Positions 11,836 through 23,511 of a DNA stretch of 64,000 nt are shown here, piece after piece. Position 1 is the stretch's first letter. Each line of letters begins with the position of its first letter. Where the stretch lies: the NCBI GenBank assembly GCA_949752745.1, contig OX457027.1:15097556-15161555 (forward strand). The letters are read 5' to 3'. The notes beneath the pieces are model-generated. The model was given only the letters and a program-made list of their open reading frames with translations. It was not told the origin of the DNA and did no database searches. The DNA comes from Protula sp. h YS-2021. Its lineage: Eukaryota; Annelida; Polychaeta; Sabellida; Serpulidae. Position numbers and translations under genes: made by a program.

Positions 11836-12736
11836 AGCTTCAGTATTCTTTCTCTGCTTGTAGTGCTTTAAATATAAATCTGTATTCACTTAATAATTTT
11901 CTTGCAGTGTTAGTTTCAGAGAAAACCACGTCATAAAAATACCATATGATCAAGCAATATATTAAGTGTGTATATACTATATAACCGCACAGTAACATCT
12001 ACATGGGAATCTAAAATGTACATAGTTGTAGTGATATCATGCACAAGTCGGCCATTTTGGGATTTCATGAAAACATAACTCAGCGCCAAAATACAGCTGT
12101 TTAACGATGTTTTTAAACTTACAACTAAAACTGAACAATTATTAACAACGGTGTAGTGTACAATGCAGAGAAACTGCCATGCGTTTTAGATATATTGCGC
12201 AGTTTGAATGGGAGATATCTCTATTCTAAATAACCGTCTACAAACAAGCGTCTATAAAAACCTTCTATATATAGCACATATATCGTTCGTAACAAATATT
12301 TATAGTATCATACGTGGTAGCTTCAACTTTAGAATTTTGCTAAAACGATTACTTGAGTTGAAACGGATGTACTCTGCAAATATGCAAATTTTCATTTCCT
12401 TTATTTTTGGAAGGTTTAGATTAACGTTAAGGTTATTTTAAGGTTAATGTTCTATAACAATCAAAGTATATGGTAGAACTGTTGTATAATGTTGATCATG
12501 TTTATCTCCCGCGCCAAAGTCTGGACAAAAACATATACTACAAATATATCGAAAATATACCGCTACAAAACCGGAAAGGAATAGAAAGACTAGAAAAAAA
12601 ACCCTCAGCAATACCGCAGCTTTCTGCATTTCTGACGAAGACTGTATCTGCAGTACATTTAACATATTAATTACAAAAGTACTGCGCCAGTGGCACCCAT
12701 GGTGAACATTAAATATAAATTGGTAGCATATACATA
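11836..12736. other. No gene seen
   Basis: AT-rich. A 77-codon ORF at 12208-12441 has no recognisable domain. Confidence 0.5.
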
Positions 12737-12812
12737 CCGGTGTAACAATATATTTCGCAAGCTGTACAGCTCCCCCCCCCCTCCCACCGGGGGGAAGATA
12801 GACTAGGCTGAT
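12737..12812. repeat. Truncated end of the CCGGTGTAACA element family
   Basis: ACCGGTGTAACA, then CTGTACAGCT, a C-run and CCGGGGGGAAGATAGACTA. This matches one arm of the element at 43152-43504. No inverted partner follows, so only one end is present. Confidence 0.65.
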
Positions 12813-13937
12813 AATCAAGGTTTATTAATCTGAGTTTTAATCTCAGTTTTGTTTATTTGCTGAGTATTCTTAGAACTAGACCGATTTTTACTACCTTGTA
12901 GCGATAAATTTACTCCGGATCTTGATGACGAAATTTTCTTTCGTAATCATTGGCTGCCTAGCACGATATAAAATCGCCTTATTGCATTTGTTCAAAGCCG
13001 TCCATATCTAGAAGTGGCGTTTAACGTCAATGACGATCCGGCCAGTAGCTTCAGAGGGATACATTTACCCTGGGCTCATTTTCTGTGGTATAACTCGGTT
13101 ATGCTTGCTGCCATAGCACTTGTATTGGACAGTTCTATACGATGGCACTACGTCAGGGACGAACGTTACTGCAGGGCAATGCATAGGATGGTGCACCCCT
13201 CCCTCCCAAAGCTCCACCCCTGCAAAAAACCAAATATGTTTGGACTGATGAGAGCATCAGACCTGTGATCCCCCTCCCCAAAAAATCGGACCAAAATTAG
13301 GCCAATAACTGGCCTACGAAGCACCGTTTTCGAGATAAACGTTATTTTTATTTTTTAGAATTTTAAAATGTTCTTAAAATTTTAAAATGTTCATAAAACG
13401 CTACTGTGACTTTGGAACCAGTTTAGAGTAAGGTTTTTCATACTTTAACAAAATACGGACACCAAATCGTATCACTTATGAGGAGATGCGCGGAAAAGAA
13501 AAAAAAATCATGGTAAAAAATTAAATCACGTGACCCCATTTAATTTCAAATTTGAGCTTTCTAAGGTTTATTGGTTGCAGAAGGGTGGTCCTAATTCCGG
13601 GGTTCTGATCATATCTGGCTCTTTTGTTGAAGCACATGTGTTACCTCTCTGCCAACGGATGTAGATATACAAATTTGAATATTGACGTAAATGACTCGTT
13701 CATGCTTTTATGTGGCATTACGTTTTGAGCGCTCGATGGTAAATATTTAGAGAAATTTAAACTATTTCAAGGGGATTAATTATTTATTCAAATCTAAAAA
13801 CAATGTAATATATCTGAAATTAATAACAAAGAACTATTTTTATATCTATCAAAATAAAGATATCCGATTAAATCCGATTAAATGTGAAAAAAAAAACATT
13901 CCGTACGTTTGTAGGGGAAGGGAGCTTTGGGGCAGGA
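12813..13937. other. No gene seen
   Basis: A fragment of the mosaic repeat lies near 12866. An 84-codon ORF at 13014-13268 shares a GATGGCACTACGT-like stretch with 50455-50470, probably a shared old repeat. The rest is AT-rich without exon evidence. Confidence 0.5.
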
Positions 13938-13938
13938 G

Positions 13939-14416
13939 CCCAGCAAACAACCGACGTCTTTTTTTGGTTGAAAAAAGGTTGGATTTTGGTCGCGACGACT
14001 TCACAACCATATTCTGACCTATTACCCCAAAACCCGACTTTATTTCGACGTCGAGACGACGTCGGTTTTCTGACGTCATTCCGACGTTGCAAAAACGACC
14101 AAAAAGCGATGAACATTATTATCGCTCACCGGAAATGGAAATCGTTTTGAAAAAGAGGAAGAAAAAACGTAATTTTTACATGAAAATTTTAGAATTTTGA
14201 TGGCGCGTCGGTATTTTTCTTCCTAGATTGTAAAAAGGTAGATTGGAAAATGCGTTCGTATGTATTTCACAACAGCAGTTGAATAATTAATTATCTATTA
14301 ATTATATAACTCTAGTCAGTTTCAGGTCGGAATCCGACGTCTGTTCCAATTTCATATACAACCTAAAACCGACTTAATTCCGACGTCGGATTTAGGACGT
14401 CTTAATGTTTGCTGGG
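13939..14416. mobile_element. Short inverted-repeat element, CCCAGCAAACA ends
   Basis: About 478 bp bounded by CCCAGCAAACA (13939) and its inverse TGTTTGCTGGG (ending 14416). The interior is rich in GACGTC/CGACGTCGG words near both ends. No ORF with a transposase motif; the ORFs across it are mirror products of the palindromic words. The interior vocabulary resembles the element at 5193-6650, whose ends are CCCTACAAA. Confidence 0.65.
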
Positions 14417-15469
14417 AGGCGAGTCCCTGCTCAGATTCCGCGGACTGGAAAGCCCATTGAATCCAGCAGTAGCACAAAGGCCTTGATCAAGTTAGAAACA
14501 AGAAACGACAAAGGCAAGAAATCATATAAGAGTGCTTTATTGTTTTATTTTATTGACTTATTCAAATACATGTAAACATTTTCCACTTGCAGCTGTTTAT
14601 AAAATAAATAGCAAAGATGTTAGATTCAAGTTCCTTATCACAGTTAAATTACACAATAAATCACTGTATATAAATTATCACATTGATGTAAAGATTAACA
14701 CAGTAACCGCTTCCGCTATAATATGCGGCGGCATTGAGCAACGAGACATTTCGTCCGAATAAGTCTGAAGTCAAAATCAAGATACATAGAACACGGAATT
14801 GTCTGAGTACGGATGCCCGGAACAACTGGATAGATCAGTAAAGTGTCCAGTCACCTCTAGCAACCTTCAGTGATCGCTCAGTTACATTAAATTAATTGTC
14901 ATCATACCAAAACTCGTTCACAGACTTTGTCAAATGCATGTCGGTGTCAAAAGTGAAAAAAAAATCGAAAAAATCCAATCATACTTATTTCGAATAACCT
15001 TTTAAAGACAAAAAATAGCCCGGTGGTGAGGTCATCCGTCCACGCATTCTCTGTGTCAACAAGTCTTTGGCCCCATGATACATAAAACTGGACATTTAAG
15101 GTCCAGTGGTAAAGTGTAACCACCTGAAAGGGTCATCGATATAAACACTGGGCTTAATTTAAACTTAAACTGATTTTGATTTTTCGACAATCACATACAC
15201 AAAAAGTTGACAAAAATAAAAGAAAATAAAAATTAAAAAGACAAAAATACCTTTACAAGAAATATGGTGAAATGTCCATCGTTTTTATTTCTACGACATT
15301 TTTTAATCAATCAGAACATTTAAAAGCTTGGTAACAGTAACTGATATTACTGAAATCACAATAAGAGTAGTCTTGTGTCGTATTAATTTTTCGCTCACCC
15401 AATTTTCGCCCAGTTTCTTCGCTGAAGTGGAACTTGTTAAATTTTGTTTTATGGATAGCATACCGGGAA
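14417..15469. other. No gene seen
   Basis: AT-rich. A 76-codon ORF (14532-14762) has no recognisable domain. The minisatellite begins near 15470. Confidence 0.5.
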
Positions 15470-15997
15470 CGAAGGTGGCATCAAATACTGGAGTGAAGGC
15501 GGTACTAAATACCGGGGTGAAGGCGGTACTAAATGCCGGGGATGAAGGCGGTACTAAATACCGGGGTGAAGGTGATACTAAATACCGGGGTGAGGGTGAT
15601 ACGAAATATTGGGGTGAAGGCGGTACGAAATACCGGGGTGAAAACGGTACTAAATGCCGGGGATGAAGGCGGTACTAAATACGGGGGTGAAGCCGGTACT
15701 AAATGCCGGGGTGAAGGCGGTACTAAATACGGGAGTGAAGGTGATACTAAATGCTGGAGTGAAGCCGGTACTAAATGCCGGGGTGAAGGCGATACTAAAT
15801 ACGGGAGTGAAGGTGGTACTAAATGCCGGGGTGAAGGAGATACTAAATACGGGAGTGAAGCCGGTACTAAATGCCGGGGTGAAGGCGGTACTAAATACGG
15901 GAGTGAAGGTGATACTAAATGCTGGAGTGAAGCCGGTACTAAATGCCGGGGTGAAGGCGATACTAAATACGGGAGTGAAGGTGGTACGAAATACCGT
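15470..15997. repeat. 24-bp minisatellite with 168-bp higher-order unit
   Basis: About 22 units of 24 bp (core GGTACTAAATGCCGGGGTGAAG). Two frames are open because 24 is a multiple of three, giving apparent 8-residue protein repeats; there is no host protein context, so I treat it as non-coding. Variant units recur in the same order at 15689 and 15857, a spacing of exactly 168 bp (seven units), which shows expansion by a larger block. It lies just downstream of the ankyrin/SOCS gene. Confidence 0.85.
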
Positions 15998-16154
15998 CGC
16001 GTGAATTGTTACGGAGTGTTCACGCTAAAAATGAACACAGCTCTTCAGTGATATCAACTTAGTTATCACAAACCACAGTAGCCAAAACAAATGAGTATTA
16101 CATTAAGTATTACATTAATAACACAGACGGGAAACATTAGCTTGTTTTCAGTGG

Positions 16155-17444
16155 TTAAATATCACTGACTAATATGACATTTTTTAAAAGTTTGGGAAGA
16201 TGCAATTGTTGAACCGCACAATAAACATTGTATTTCATTTGTGGTCGGACCGTCAGTCTGCAAATGTCCGACAGAGTTCGGGGGTTGCTCTTAAGGGCTT
16301 GGAGCTCCTGCTGTTCGTCTGGTGTAAATGTAAAAGCAAGTCCTTCTAACAAGTCCTGAGATGGCGTAAAACCTATGGAGCAAATCAGCTGGATTAGCGG
16401 CCATTTGTAGCGTCCAAGACGAGTCACGTGACCGAAGATGACCATCATGGCGTCGTTCCAGTTTCTATTGGCTGGGTCAAACCGTACGGCTTGTAATACA
16501 AGTCGGAGCATTTGCACATAGGCTTCGAGGTTCATGACGGGGACAAAATGGTGGTAACACGTCATTTTAAGATGCTGGATTGTGATTGGTGCGCCTTTAG
16601 AGATCAAAAGTTGAATGCATTCGAAACGCTCCTGTATCGACTCTTGCGCTGGTGTGCATTCAAAACCCGCGCATGCGCATAAGAAATAGTACATGGCCAT
16701 TGTCAGAGAGGAATTTAAATGACTAGAGTGAATTTCTGAGTCGTTGTTTAGTAGAACTTTTAAACAGTCCAAATGACACCTCGTTGCTGCAGCTACGACC
16801 GGCGGTGGAAGAGAAGTGTCTCCGTAAAGCCCTTCTTCATCGGGTTTCAAATGCGCCCCATTTTGCAGTAACATATTCACGACTTTTGTATATCCTTGTA
16901 AGGATGCAAATTGTAAGGGCAACGCACCCCATTTGTTGGCGATACAAGGGTCTGCACCGTATCTTAAAAGCGTCTCAACACAGTTAATGTAATTATATGA
17001 CGATGCTTTGAATATGGCGCTATTTCCCCAGCCATCCGTTAAATTCACATTGGCACCGGAAGATAACAACAGCTCAACGCAATCAGTGTGTCCATTCGAA
17101 GCGGCGTAAACAATCGGTGGGGTATACCCGTGAGAGTCTGTGGATAAAATATCAACCTGACCACCAAGCGAGATCAACTCTCGTAACTTCGCAGTTTTTC
17201 CGGATTGTGCGGCGTAATGCACTGGGGTAAGCCCATGTTTGTCGATTTTATTTACAGATCCACATGTATTGGCAGTTTGTTTTTTAGATGACTGCCTCTT
17301 GCAAAGCTTCCTGCTGATGTCCGATTTTTGGCTTATCCCAGACAGACGTCTTTTTAAGGTGGATCTCTGGGATTTGGCGACATGCTGTAATTTGTCTAGT
17401 TGTTTCATATCGGAAGCGTTCAGTCCCATTCTGTCGAAAGAGTC
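16155..17444 (-). CDS. Ankyrin-repeat and SOCS-box protein (ASB-like)
   Basis: A 424-residue reading frame from ATG 17429 to the TGA-side end at 16155. Residues 1-55 are basic and Ser-rich. Ankyrin repeats lie at about 64-94 (HGLTPVHYAAQSGKT), 99-129 (VYAASNGHTDCVELLLSSGA), 133-162 and 166-195, with a more diverged one at 205-235. A helical middle follows. Residues 383-424 are a SOCS box: LSDICRLTVR matches the elongin B/C-binding box and LHLPKLLKNVIL the Cul5-side segment. The family recruits Cullin-5 ubiquitin ligase to substrates bound by the ankyrin repeats, in the cytosol. The size fits ASB proteins. An acceptor-like TTCTGTTTTAG sits just upstream (exon could start at 17444, in frame with the ATG), so this may be a last exon with more coding sequence upstream. 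The member of the ASB series is not assigned. Confidence 0.85.
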   Translation of the reverse strand, partial: DSFDRMGLNASDMKQLDKLQHVAKSQRSTLKRRLSGISQKSDISRKLCKRQSSKKQTANTCGSVNKIDKHGLTPVHYAAQSGKTAKLRELISLGGQVDILSTDSHGYTPPIVYAASNGHTDCVELLLSSGANVNLTDGWGNSAIFKASSYNYINCVETLLRYGADPCIANKWGALPLQFASLQGYTKVVNMLLQNGAHLKPDEEGLYGDTSLPPPVVAAATRCHLDCLKVLLNNDSEIHSSHLNSSLTMAMYYFLCACAGFECTPAQESIQERFECIQLLISKGAPITIQHLKMTCYHHFVPVMNLEAYVQMLRLVLQAVRFDPANRNWNDAMMVIFGHVTRLGRYKWPLIQLICSIGFTPSQDLLEGLAFTFTPDEQQELQALKSNPRTLSDICRLTVRPQMKYNVYCAVQQLHLPKLLKNVILVSDI

Positions 17445-17595
17445 CTAAAACAGAACGGCGCATGCTATTATGGAGTGCTTCAATTTATAGAATATCACAG
17501 AATATATTAATACGCTATAAATAAATAATAGTAACAACAACATAATAATTATAATGATAATAATAATAATATTAATAACAGTAATTATAATGACT

Positions 17596-17636
<41 letters not shown>

Positions 17637-17694
17637 ACAAATTTACAAGGCTGTCCTCATCTAAGGAGGTATTTCATCAAACTTGCCACTCCGC
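17445..17694. other. Upstream flank with (TGA)n microsatellite
   Basis: AT-rich with AAT-type runs, then about 14 units of a GAT trinucleotide repeat at 17591-17632. A further exon of the ASB-like gene could not be identified here. Confidence 0.6.
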
Positions 17695-18125
17695 GTTCAG
17701 AGGTTATTTTAGAAAGTACGTGAGTGCCCCCCCCCCCCAGATTATGGACACGCATGGCAACTGATTTGGATATGACTGTTGCCCCTCCCCCGTCTTCAGT
17801 GCTGTTTTGGATTCCATGGGTTCCAGTGTTTTAAAAATTAAAATACTTGATGGGTGAACGTGGGGGGTTGGCTGGTGGAAGGGGAAGGGGGCGATTACGC
17901 GATACAATGTGCCCCTGTGGGGTTTTTAAAACCACCCCTTAACGTTCAGTTTTGAAAACACCGCCCCCTTCTTATGGGAAATGGAGAATACTGAATGAAG
18001 ATTACCTCCCTTTTTAACGACACTTTCAGTCCGCGAAGACCGCGCCTGGCCTCAAAATAACCCCCTTTCTGCGCGTTTTTTTACACGCATGGTAACACAT
18101 ATGATACCAATGTCCCCACGAGCGG
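17695..18125. repeat. G-tract family copy
   Basis: A C-run at 17728-17738 is followed by GGACACGCATGGCAACTG. A second part (17995-18120) carries TCAGTCCGCGAAGACCGCG, CCCCTTTCTGCGCG and ACACGCATGGTAACACATAT. The second part parallels 500-610. Confidence 0.65.
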
Positions 18126-18789
18126 GCAGTTAAAGATTAAAGTGCAGTCCATCTTTTCTCATTGTAGATCGAATCACACGTTATTATAAACTTGGAAATT
18201 GAAACAAACTCATTTCAAACATGAAACTTACCGTTTATGGTTCAGCTGTATTGTGTATGCTTCTCAACACTTATACTTTGACATTAGTGTTATTCTGCTC
18301 CTATATCCAGTAACTACTTTGTTTTCTTAAATCTGTATATTTTCAGTTTCAAACTTTTAGAAATATAGTGACACAGTAAATGCACAGGCTTGATGTTTTC
18401 TGTTCTCAATGAACCAGTTTCCTTTCAAATATGATATCGTTTACAGGCCTAGATTATTCAGCCAACCAATCATATCAGTGGGTTGAAATATAGGCCATTC
18501 ATTTCTGATATCATGTGCCATCTTTATTCCATATATAGTTCGTCTTTCCGTTTCGTAGTACGCTTATCTCCTTTTACGGAACCTTCCGCCACCGTTTTTC
18601 AATGAAATCGTCTTGAATGAATGACACTACTTATAAGTGGAACCCCCTCCCTCCCCCAAACAGATGTATAAGCATTTCTTTCTCTCTTTATCTATTTGAT
18701 TATTTTTTTATTTATTTATTTATTATTATTTGCTTTTGCTTTCAGTTCCATTTATGTAAGGTTATATCGAAAGTTTCTTGATGTTCTCT
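18126..18789. other. No gene seen
   Basis: AT-rich, with a TTTATTTATTTATTATTATT simple-sequence patch near 18705-18730. Confidence 0.5.
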
Positions 18790-19020
18790 AACTAAAAATA
18801 TATGTATTGTGAAATACTAATGATATGTATGTTAACCTGCACCGCGCTCAGTTCATATTACGCTCTCTAATAAAAAATATATGTATTGTGAAATACTAAT
18901 GATATGTATGTTAACCTGCACCGCGCTCAGTTCATATTACGCTCTCTAATAAAAAATATATGTATTGTGAAATACTAATGGTGTGTATGTTTATCTGTAC
19001 CGCGCTCAGTTCACATTGTG
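18790..19020. repeat. 79-bp tandem repeat
   Basis: Nearly three units with a period of 79 bp (TATGTATTGTGAAATACTAA at 18801, 18880 and 18959), each followed by CCGCGCTCAGTTCA. Very low divergence between the first two units suggests recent duplication. Confidence 0.9.
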
Positions 19021-19303
19021 TAGCAAGTGTTTTTTCGCCAATTTCCCAATAAATGCTAAAAACAACCATGCCGTTATGGATCCTGTTTATTACTCCAGGA
19101 TATTACTCCTTTCTCTTCCAAGAATGTTGTGCGTCTGGGAAATAAGTAATTCTATTTTTGGTGTCGGTATTCTCCAGGGCAGAAAAAATACCCCTGATGT
19201 TGTCTTGTAACTCGTGCTCTCATCGCCTGCAGCGGAATATTGCGCTTGTCACATAGCAGCGTTTTTAAGGTACAGAGTAAAACATTTCTGAGACAGGTAT
19301 CAG

Positions 19304-19404
<101 letters not shown>

Positions 19405-19769
19405 TTAGAAGTCAAACTAATGGGAGATTATGTGATTTATGCATGACCGATTTCTCGAGAAAGTTCGTGTAAATAAGTTTTAAAAATCCCTGAATGGCCA
19501 AAAAGTGCGTGCACAATATTTCCTGACGCTTCGAGCAACCCTCATCCAGCCCCCCCCCCTAATCACTGTGCAAAATGTATGGCGTGGTCTTTCAAGATAA
19601 AATAAGTATAGATCATACCCCAGATTGCCGCCCCCCTTCCCTCGCACTATTGACCACAGAAGCGCGGCACCAAAAGCTGAGATATCCGATCTAATATGAA
19701 GTCTTACGAGGAGGCCTCTCATGACGTTCTTTGACGTAAACCTGAGGTGTGTCAGCTGTGACTTACACA

Positions 19770-19918
19770 CTATACAGTGAATGATTTACACACAATACTG
19801 TAAATGACTTACACACTATACTGTAAATGACTTACGCAAATACTGTAAATGACTTACACATTATACTGTAAATGACTTACAATACTGTAAATGACTTACA
19901 CACTATACTGTAACATAC
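19770..19918. repeat. ~22-bp tandem repeat
   Basis: Six to seven units of AATGACTTACACACTATACTG with small length changes. Confidence 0.85.
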
Positions 19919-20062
19919 TGCCTAAAACGCCCAGAGCGTTTAAACTTATATTTGGCATATAATAGGAATTAACTGTTAACTGAGCAAAAGCTTCACATTT
20001 TTGAATAACTATAGTTTGTTTGACCAGTATAACCCCCCCCTCCCCCGCCAACACACACACAA

Positions 20063-20282
20063 AAACTATCGTTTTATTTCGTAAAACGAGCTTTTACGAG
20101 TAAAAGCGCAATTCGCGTTCTCCACTTTTAATGGGTTCCCTTCCAGTAATATTTACCAACCAATATAAAAAGAACTTTTTGAGGTACTGTTCAAGATACT
20201 CTAACCATTCCATCCATCCTTCGACCAATCAGAATGCCCGAGACGTCGTCTGCTAGTCTCGTCTAAACGACATTCCCTTTTT
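20063..20282. repeat. DIRS inverted terminal repeat, 3' side
   Basis: The block 20120-20282 (from CTCCACTTTTAATGGGTTCC to GTCTAAACGACATTCCC) is the inverse of 27753-27915 with very few differences. The outermost ~55 bp (CTATCGTTTTATTTCGTAAA and onward) differs from the other end, as is usual for DIRS termini. Confidence 0.93.
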
Positions 20283-20350
20283 AGCCCCAAAAGGCGGTAA
20301 AACACGCCCAGGCTAGTTGGGGAAGGATGGGATGGGTTAAAATCAAAGTT

Positions 20351-20462
20351 AAAAGTGGAGAACGCGAATTGCGCTTTTACTCGTAAAAGCTCGTTTTACG
20401 AAATAAGACGATAGTTTTACTTCGCAAAAGCTTTGAATTCGCTTATCTCCACTTTTAATGGG
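20351..20462. repeat. DIRS internal complementary region
   Basis: The first half (20351-20414) is the inverse of the outer left end (20066-20130). The second half (20411-20462) is the inverse of the outer right end (27900-27947). They join at GATAG/TTTT, exactly where the two element ends would meet in a circle, with about one mismatch in the junction. In the DIRS model this region templates closing of the cDNA circle. Confidence 0.9.
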
Positions 20463-21622
20463 ACTTGAGTCCGGAGCAGGGGAGCCTGCCATTCTTGAAC
20501 TGCCCAAAAAGGTCGCGAATTACACTATAGCTTGTAAAAGCTCATTGTATGTAAGCAAGGAGTGCTGTGCACTCGAAGCAAAAGAAGAAATAAAACTTGT
20601 CAGCTAAGTTTCAATTCTTTTAATGATTTCCTAAATAAAGTCCGGAGGCGCACGATTCCGGTCTTTCAACATAAGGTAAAATCATAACAAAGTAAAAATA
20701 TCACAGCAACTGTCAGATGAGATGAGAAAGGCTTCTAACCATGCCATCATCTTTTGAGAACTATCACCATCCCCCTCCAACCGCCCACCGGATGGATCCC
20801 TACCTCAAGTTCTCACTATTCACTTGCTATGTATTGATGAACAATTAAGTTTATTTAGAAGTACTACAAAACGATCGTAAATCCATAGGATTTACGCAAA
20901 AAAAAAAACTCTTTGACACTTCTAGTAAAGTGACTGAAGTGCCTTACAAGACATGCTATTCAAACTTGGAAAAAAGAAAGCGAGTCCGCTGTCTAACTTT
21001 TCTTCCTCCCATTTTGATAAATTACCACGTTTATTTGAAATAAACTCGTAGCGATTGTAAAACTACTGTAAATTATCATAAAACGAAGAAACAGAGAAAT
21101 TTTCGGCTTATTTATGACTGTTTTCCTATATGGGGCCGTTATGGTCCCATAAGCCCATGATGACACTATGGTTCCTTATACCATGGACCATAGACCGGTC
21201 TTTCGGTCCTCCGGCTACAACGGATGTACGGTCATTGGGTACGTCTGGGACCGACACGGTCCCCTCCTTTCTTTCTGAAAAACTTGAAGAAAGGAGATCA
21301 AAACTTAAGCATCCGAGTAGCCGTAAGACCGAAGACTGGGCTGTACTCATTGCACATGCGATCCTGAACACTTCGGAGTATATAAATGCTTAATTAAACA
21401 TAATTTGCCCGTAGCTTAATATAAGCACGGAACCGAAATGGTCCGAAGAACCTGAGCGAAAAAGCGAAATGTTCAGAGTAAGAAGGAAAAAACCTTCTTG
21501 TAGGTTGTTACTTCCGTGGCTTGTTGTTGCTGTTACTGTTCCCGTTACTGCCCTTGGAGAAGTTAGCCTTCTGCTTGCCCCTGTTCTTGAACTTGGGAGA
21601 AGCATTCCTACAACAGAAACCA
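20463..21622. other. DIRS 3' non-coding part
   Basis: Lies between the recombinase end and the internal complementary region. Contains repeated words such as GACCGGTCTTTCGGTCC and GGTCC/GGACC palindromes (21130-21260) that resemble the GGACCGTAATGG-rich stretch near the other end (27060-27240). No supported gene. Confidence 0.5.
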
Positions 21623-22800
21623 TCAGCCCGTAATGGTCGTTTCTGAAGCCACGAACGGTCCTAATGAATATAAACCAGACAATTCATCTTGAGAGAAATC
21701 TTTCAGATAGTATTTAACAAACGAGTTGGGGGAAACCCAACAACCTGTTTTTAATGTATCCGAAAGGGACACGTTACGTACCGCCCTGAGGGAATTAGCT
21801 ACTTGCCTTACCTGATGGGCTTTGATGCTCGATTCCCCTAACGGGTTCGGGTCGATTTGTGCCAAAATGATCTTTTTAATATAATTTGAGATCGACTGCT
21901 TCGAAAGATCTTTGTTAAATTTCGGCATAAAAGAAATGATGAGAGCCTTCTGATTTTTTATCTGTAGGCCTCTGACATTTCTAAATACTGTTGCAGCGCC
22001 TTGACGGGACGCAAAGAGACTAGACCGTCTGAGTAGGGGTCATTTGGTAGGGATGGGAGGGTAATGTGATCGAACGTTCCCATCCCTTGGGTCATGATGT
22101 GGGTTTTTCCCATGAATCCTGCTCTGGGGACTAGGGTGACCTTCTCCCATGTACCCTGATCTTTATTTACCTTTCTGTCCAGGGCATGAATTTCGCTTCT
22201 TCTTTTGCCCGAAGCTAAAGCCAATAAAAACGTGAATCTTAAAGTTACTAAAAATGTCTGGGCGCTGAAGATACCGTAAGACTAAAGATAAATCCCACTG
22301 CGCTATGTTGGATGGGCAGGGTGGGGAGTTTACTTTAAAGTGTCTTACTAGCTGTGATAGGGATGTATCTTCGCCCGGATCGTAGCCTGTGGATTCTTTG
22401 AGTCTTGACCCTATAGCGGCCCTATAGCCCTCGATGGAACCTACCTTTAATTTCACCTCCGTGAAAAGGTGATCGAGGAAGTCCGCCACCACTGCCGGGC
22501 TAGCCTGAAACGGATCTAGCTTAGAAGTGCTACACCAAGCGGCAAATTTATTCCACTGCGACCTGTAAACCTTGGCCGTCGAGCCCTTGTGACTGTTTAC
22601 TATTTTCTCTCTCACCTGTTTAGAAAAACCCTTGTTCTTCAGAAAGGACTGGTCAGACACCACAGGTGGAGGTTCAGTAAGCGAGGGGAGGGGTGGAAGT
22701 GTTGCCAATGGGGTTGTGATAGCAACTCGTTGTGGCATGGGATCGCTATCGACCTCACTACCTTGCAATGGAGTAGGAGGGCGAACCATGGGGCTTCCGG
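21623..22800 (-). pseudogene. DIRS tyrosine recombinase, frameshifted
   Basis: Tyrosine recombinases cut and rejoin DNA through a tyrosine nucleophile. The N-terminal SAM-like half (around YRSQWNKFAAWC) lies in one frame down to 22163. The catalytic core continues in another frame from about 22224 with the first catalytic Arg in ASGKRRSEIHAL. A third frame (21928-21623) holds the H-x-x-R motif HQVRQVANS and the probable nucleophile Tyr in FVKYYLKD. Two single-base-type frameshifts, one in a T-run near 22240 and one in an A-run near 21960, separate the three parts; both lie in homopolymers, so sequencing error is possible. Confidence 0.85.
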
Positions 22801-23511
22801 TGTCCATGGGGCAATGAGTAATAGGAACGGTGGTTTCAACTCGATTACTCTCTGCAGGACTTGCCCTAAGATTGCTTGTGGGGGAAAGGCATACAGTACC
22901 TCGTCCCGTGGCCACTGACAATTGAGGGCGTCCACTGCCCAAGCTGCTGGGTCCGGGCAAGGGCACACGTACCGGGGAAGTTGGGTGGTCATAGCGTTTG
23001 CAAACAGATCCAGAGTCGGGGCACCCCATGGAGATTGGTGTGTCACCCACTGAAAGGACCGAGGGGATAGGCACCATTCGGTGTTGATAACTTGACCCTG
23101 TCTGGAAGCTAAGTCCGCTAAGACATTTAGTTTCCCGGCCAGGTGACGGGCGGAGACGGTCACCTGTTCCTCCCTGGTCCTTGTAAGAATTTGAAATGCG
23201 AGTTTGGACAGGGACCGTGATTTGGTAACCCCTTGCTTGTTGAGGTAAGCTATGGCTGTGGAATTGTCTAACCGAAAGAGGACTGCCTTGCTTCTGAGTT
23301 GGTTGGTCAGTTTGGTTAGGGCAATGCAGACTACCCAAAGTTCCAGCCAGTTTATGTGGTAGGACTGGAGCGAGGGTGGCCATTTGCCTTTCCAAATTTG
23401 ACCGTTCCAATAAATTCCCCACCCCGAGTGGGATGCATCGGTCTGAATCTCTAACTCTGGGGTGGGGGGCTGAAATGGCATTCCTTCGGACATAATTAGA
23501 ACATCGCATCA
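22639..23511 (-). pseudogene. DIRS RNase H and methyltransferase-like domain
   Basis: The RNase H acidic residues are visible in order: TDASHSGWG, INWLELWV, FRLDNSTA and a distal Asp in LNVLADLASR. This enzyme removes RNA from the RNA/DNA hybrid. It is followed by LDLFANAMTTQLPRYV, YAFPPQAIL and LLLIAPWTP, the pattern of the methyltransferase-like domain found in DIRS elements. It is in the same frame as the upstream polymerase part, but an in-frame TGA at 23509-23511 lies where the family has tryptophan codons. The 3' end overlaps the recombinase reading frame, as in related elements. Confidence 0.87.

Noticed and set aside
15328..16051. Repeat-protein gene in the 24-bp minisatellite
   Set aside because: Both open frames follow from the unit length being a multiple of three; there is no signal peptide, no unique domain and no splice context.
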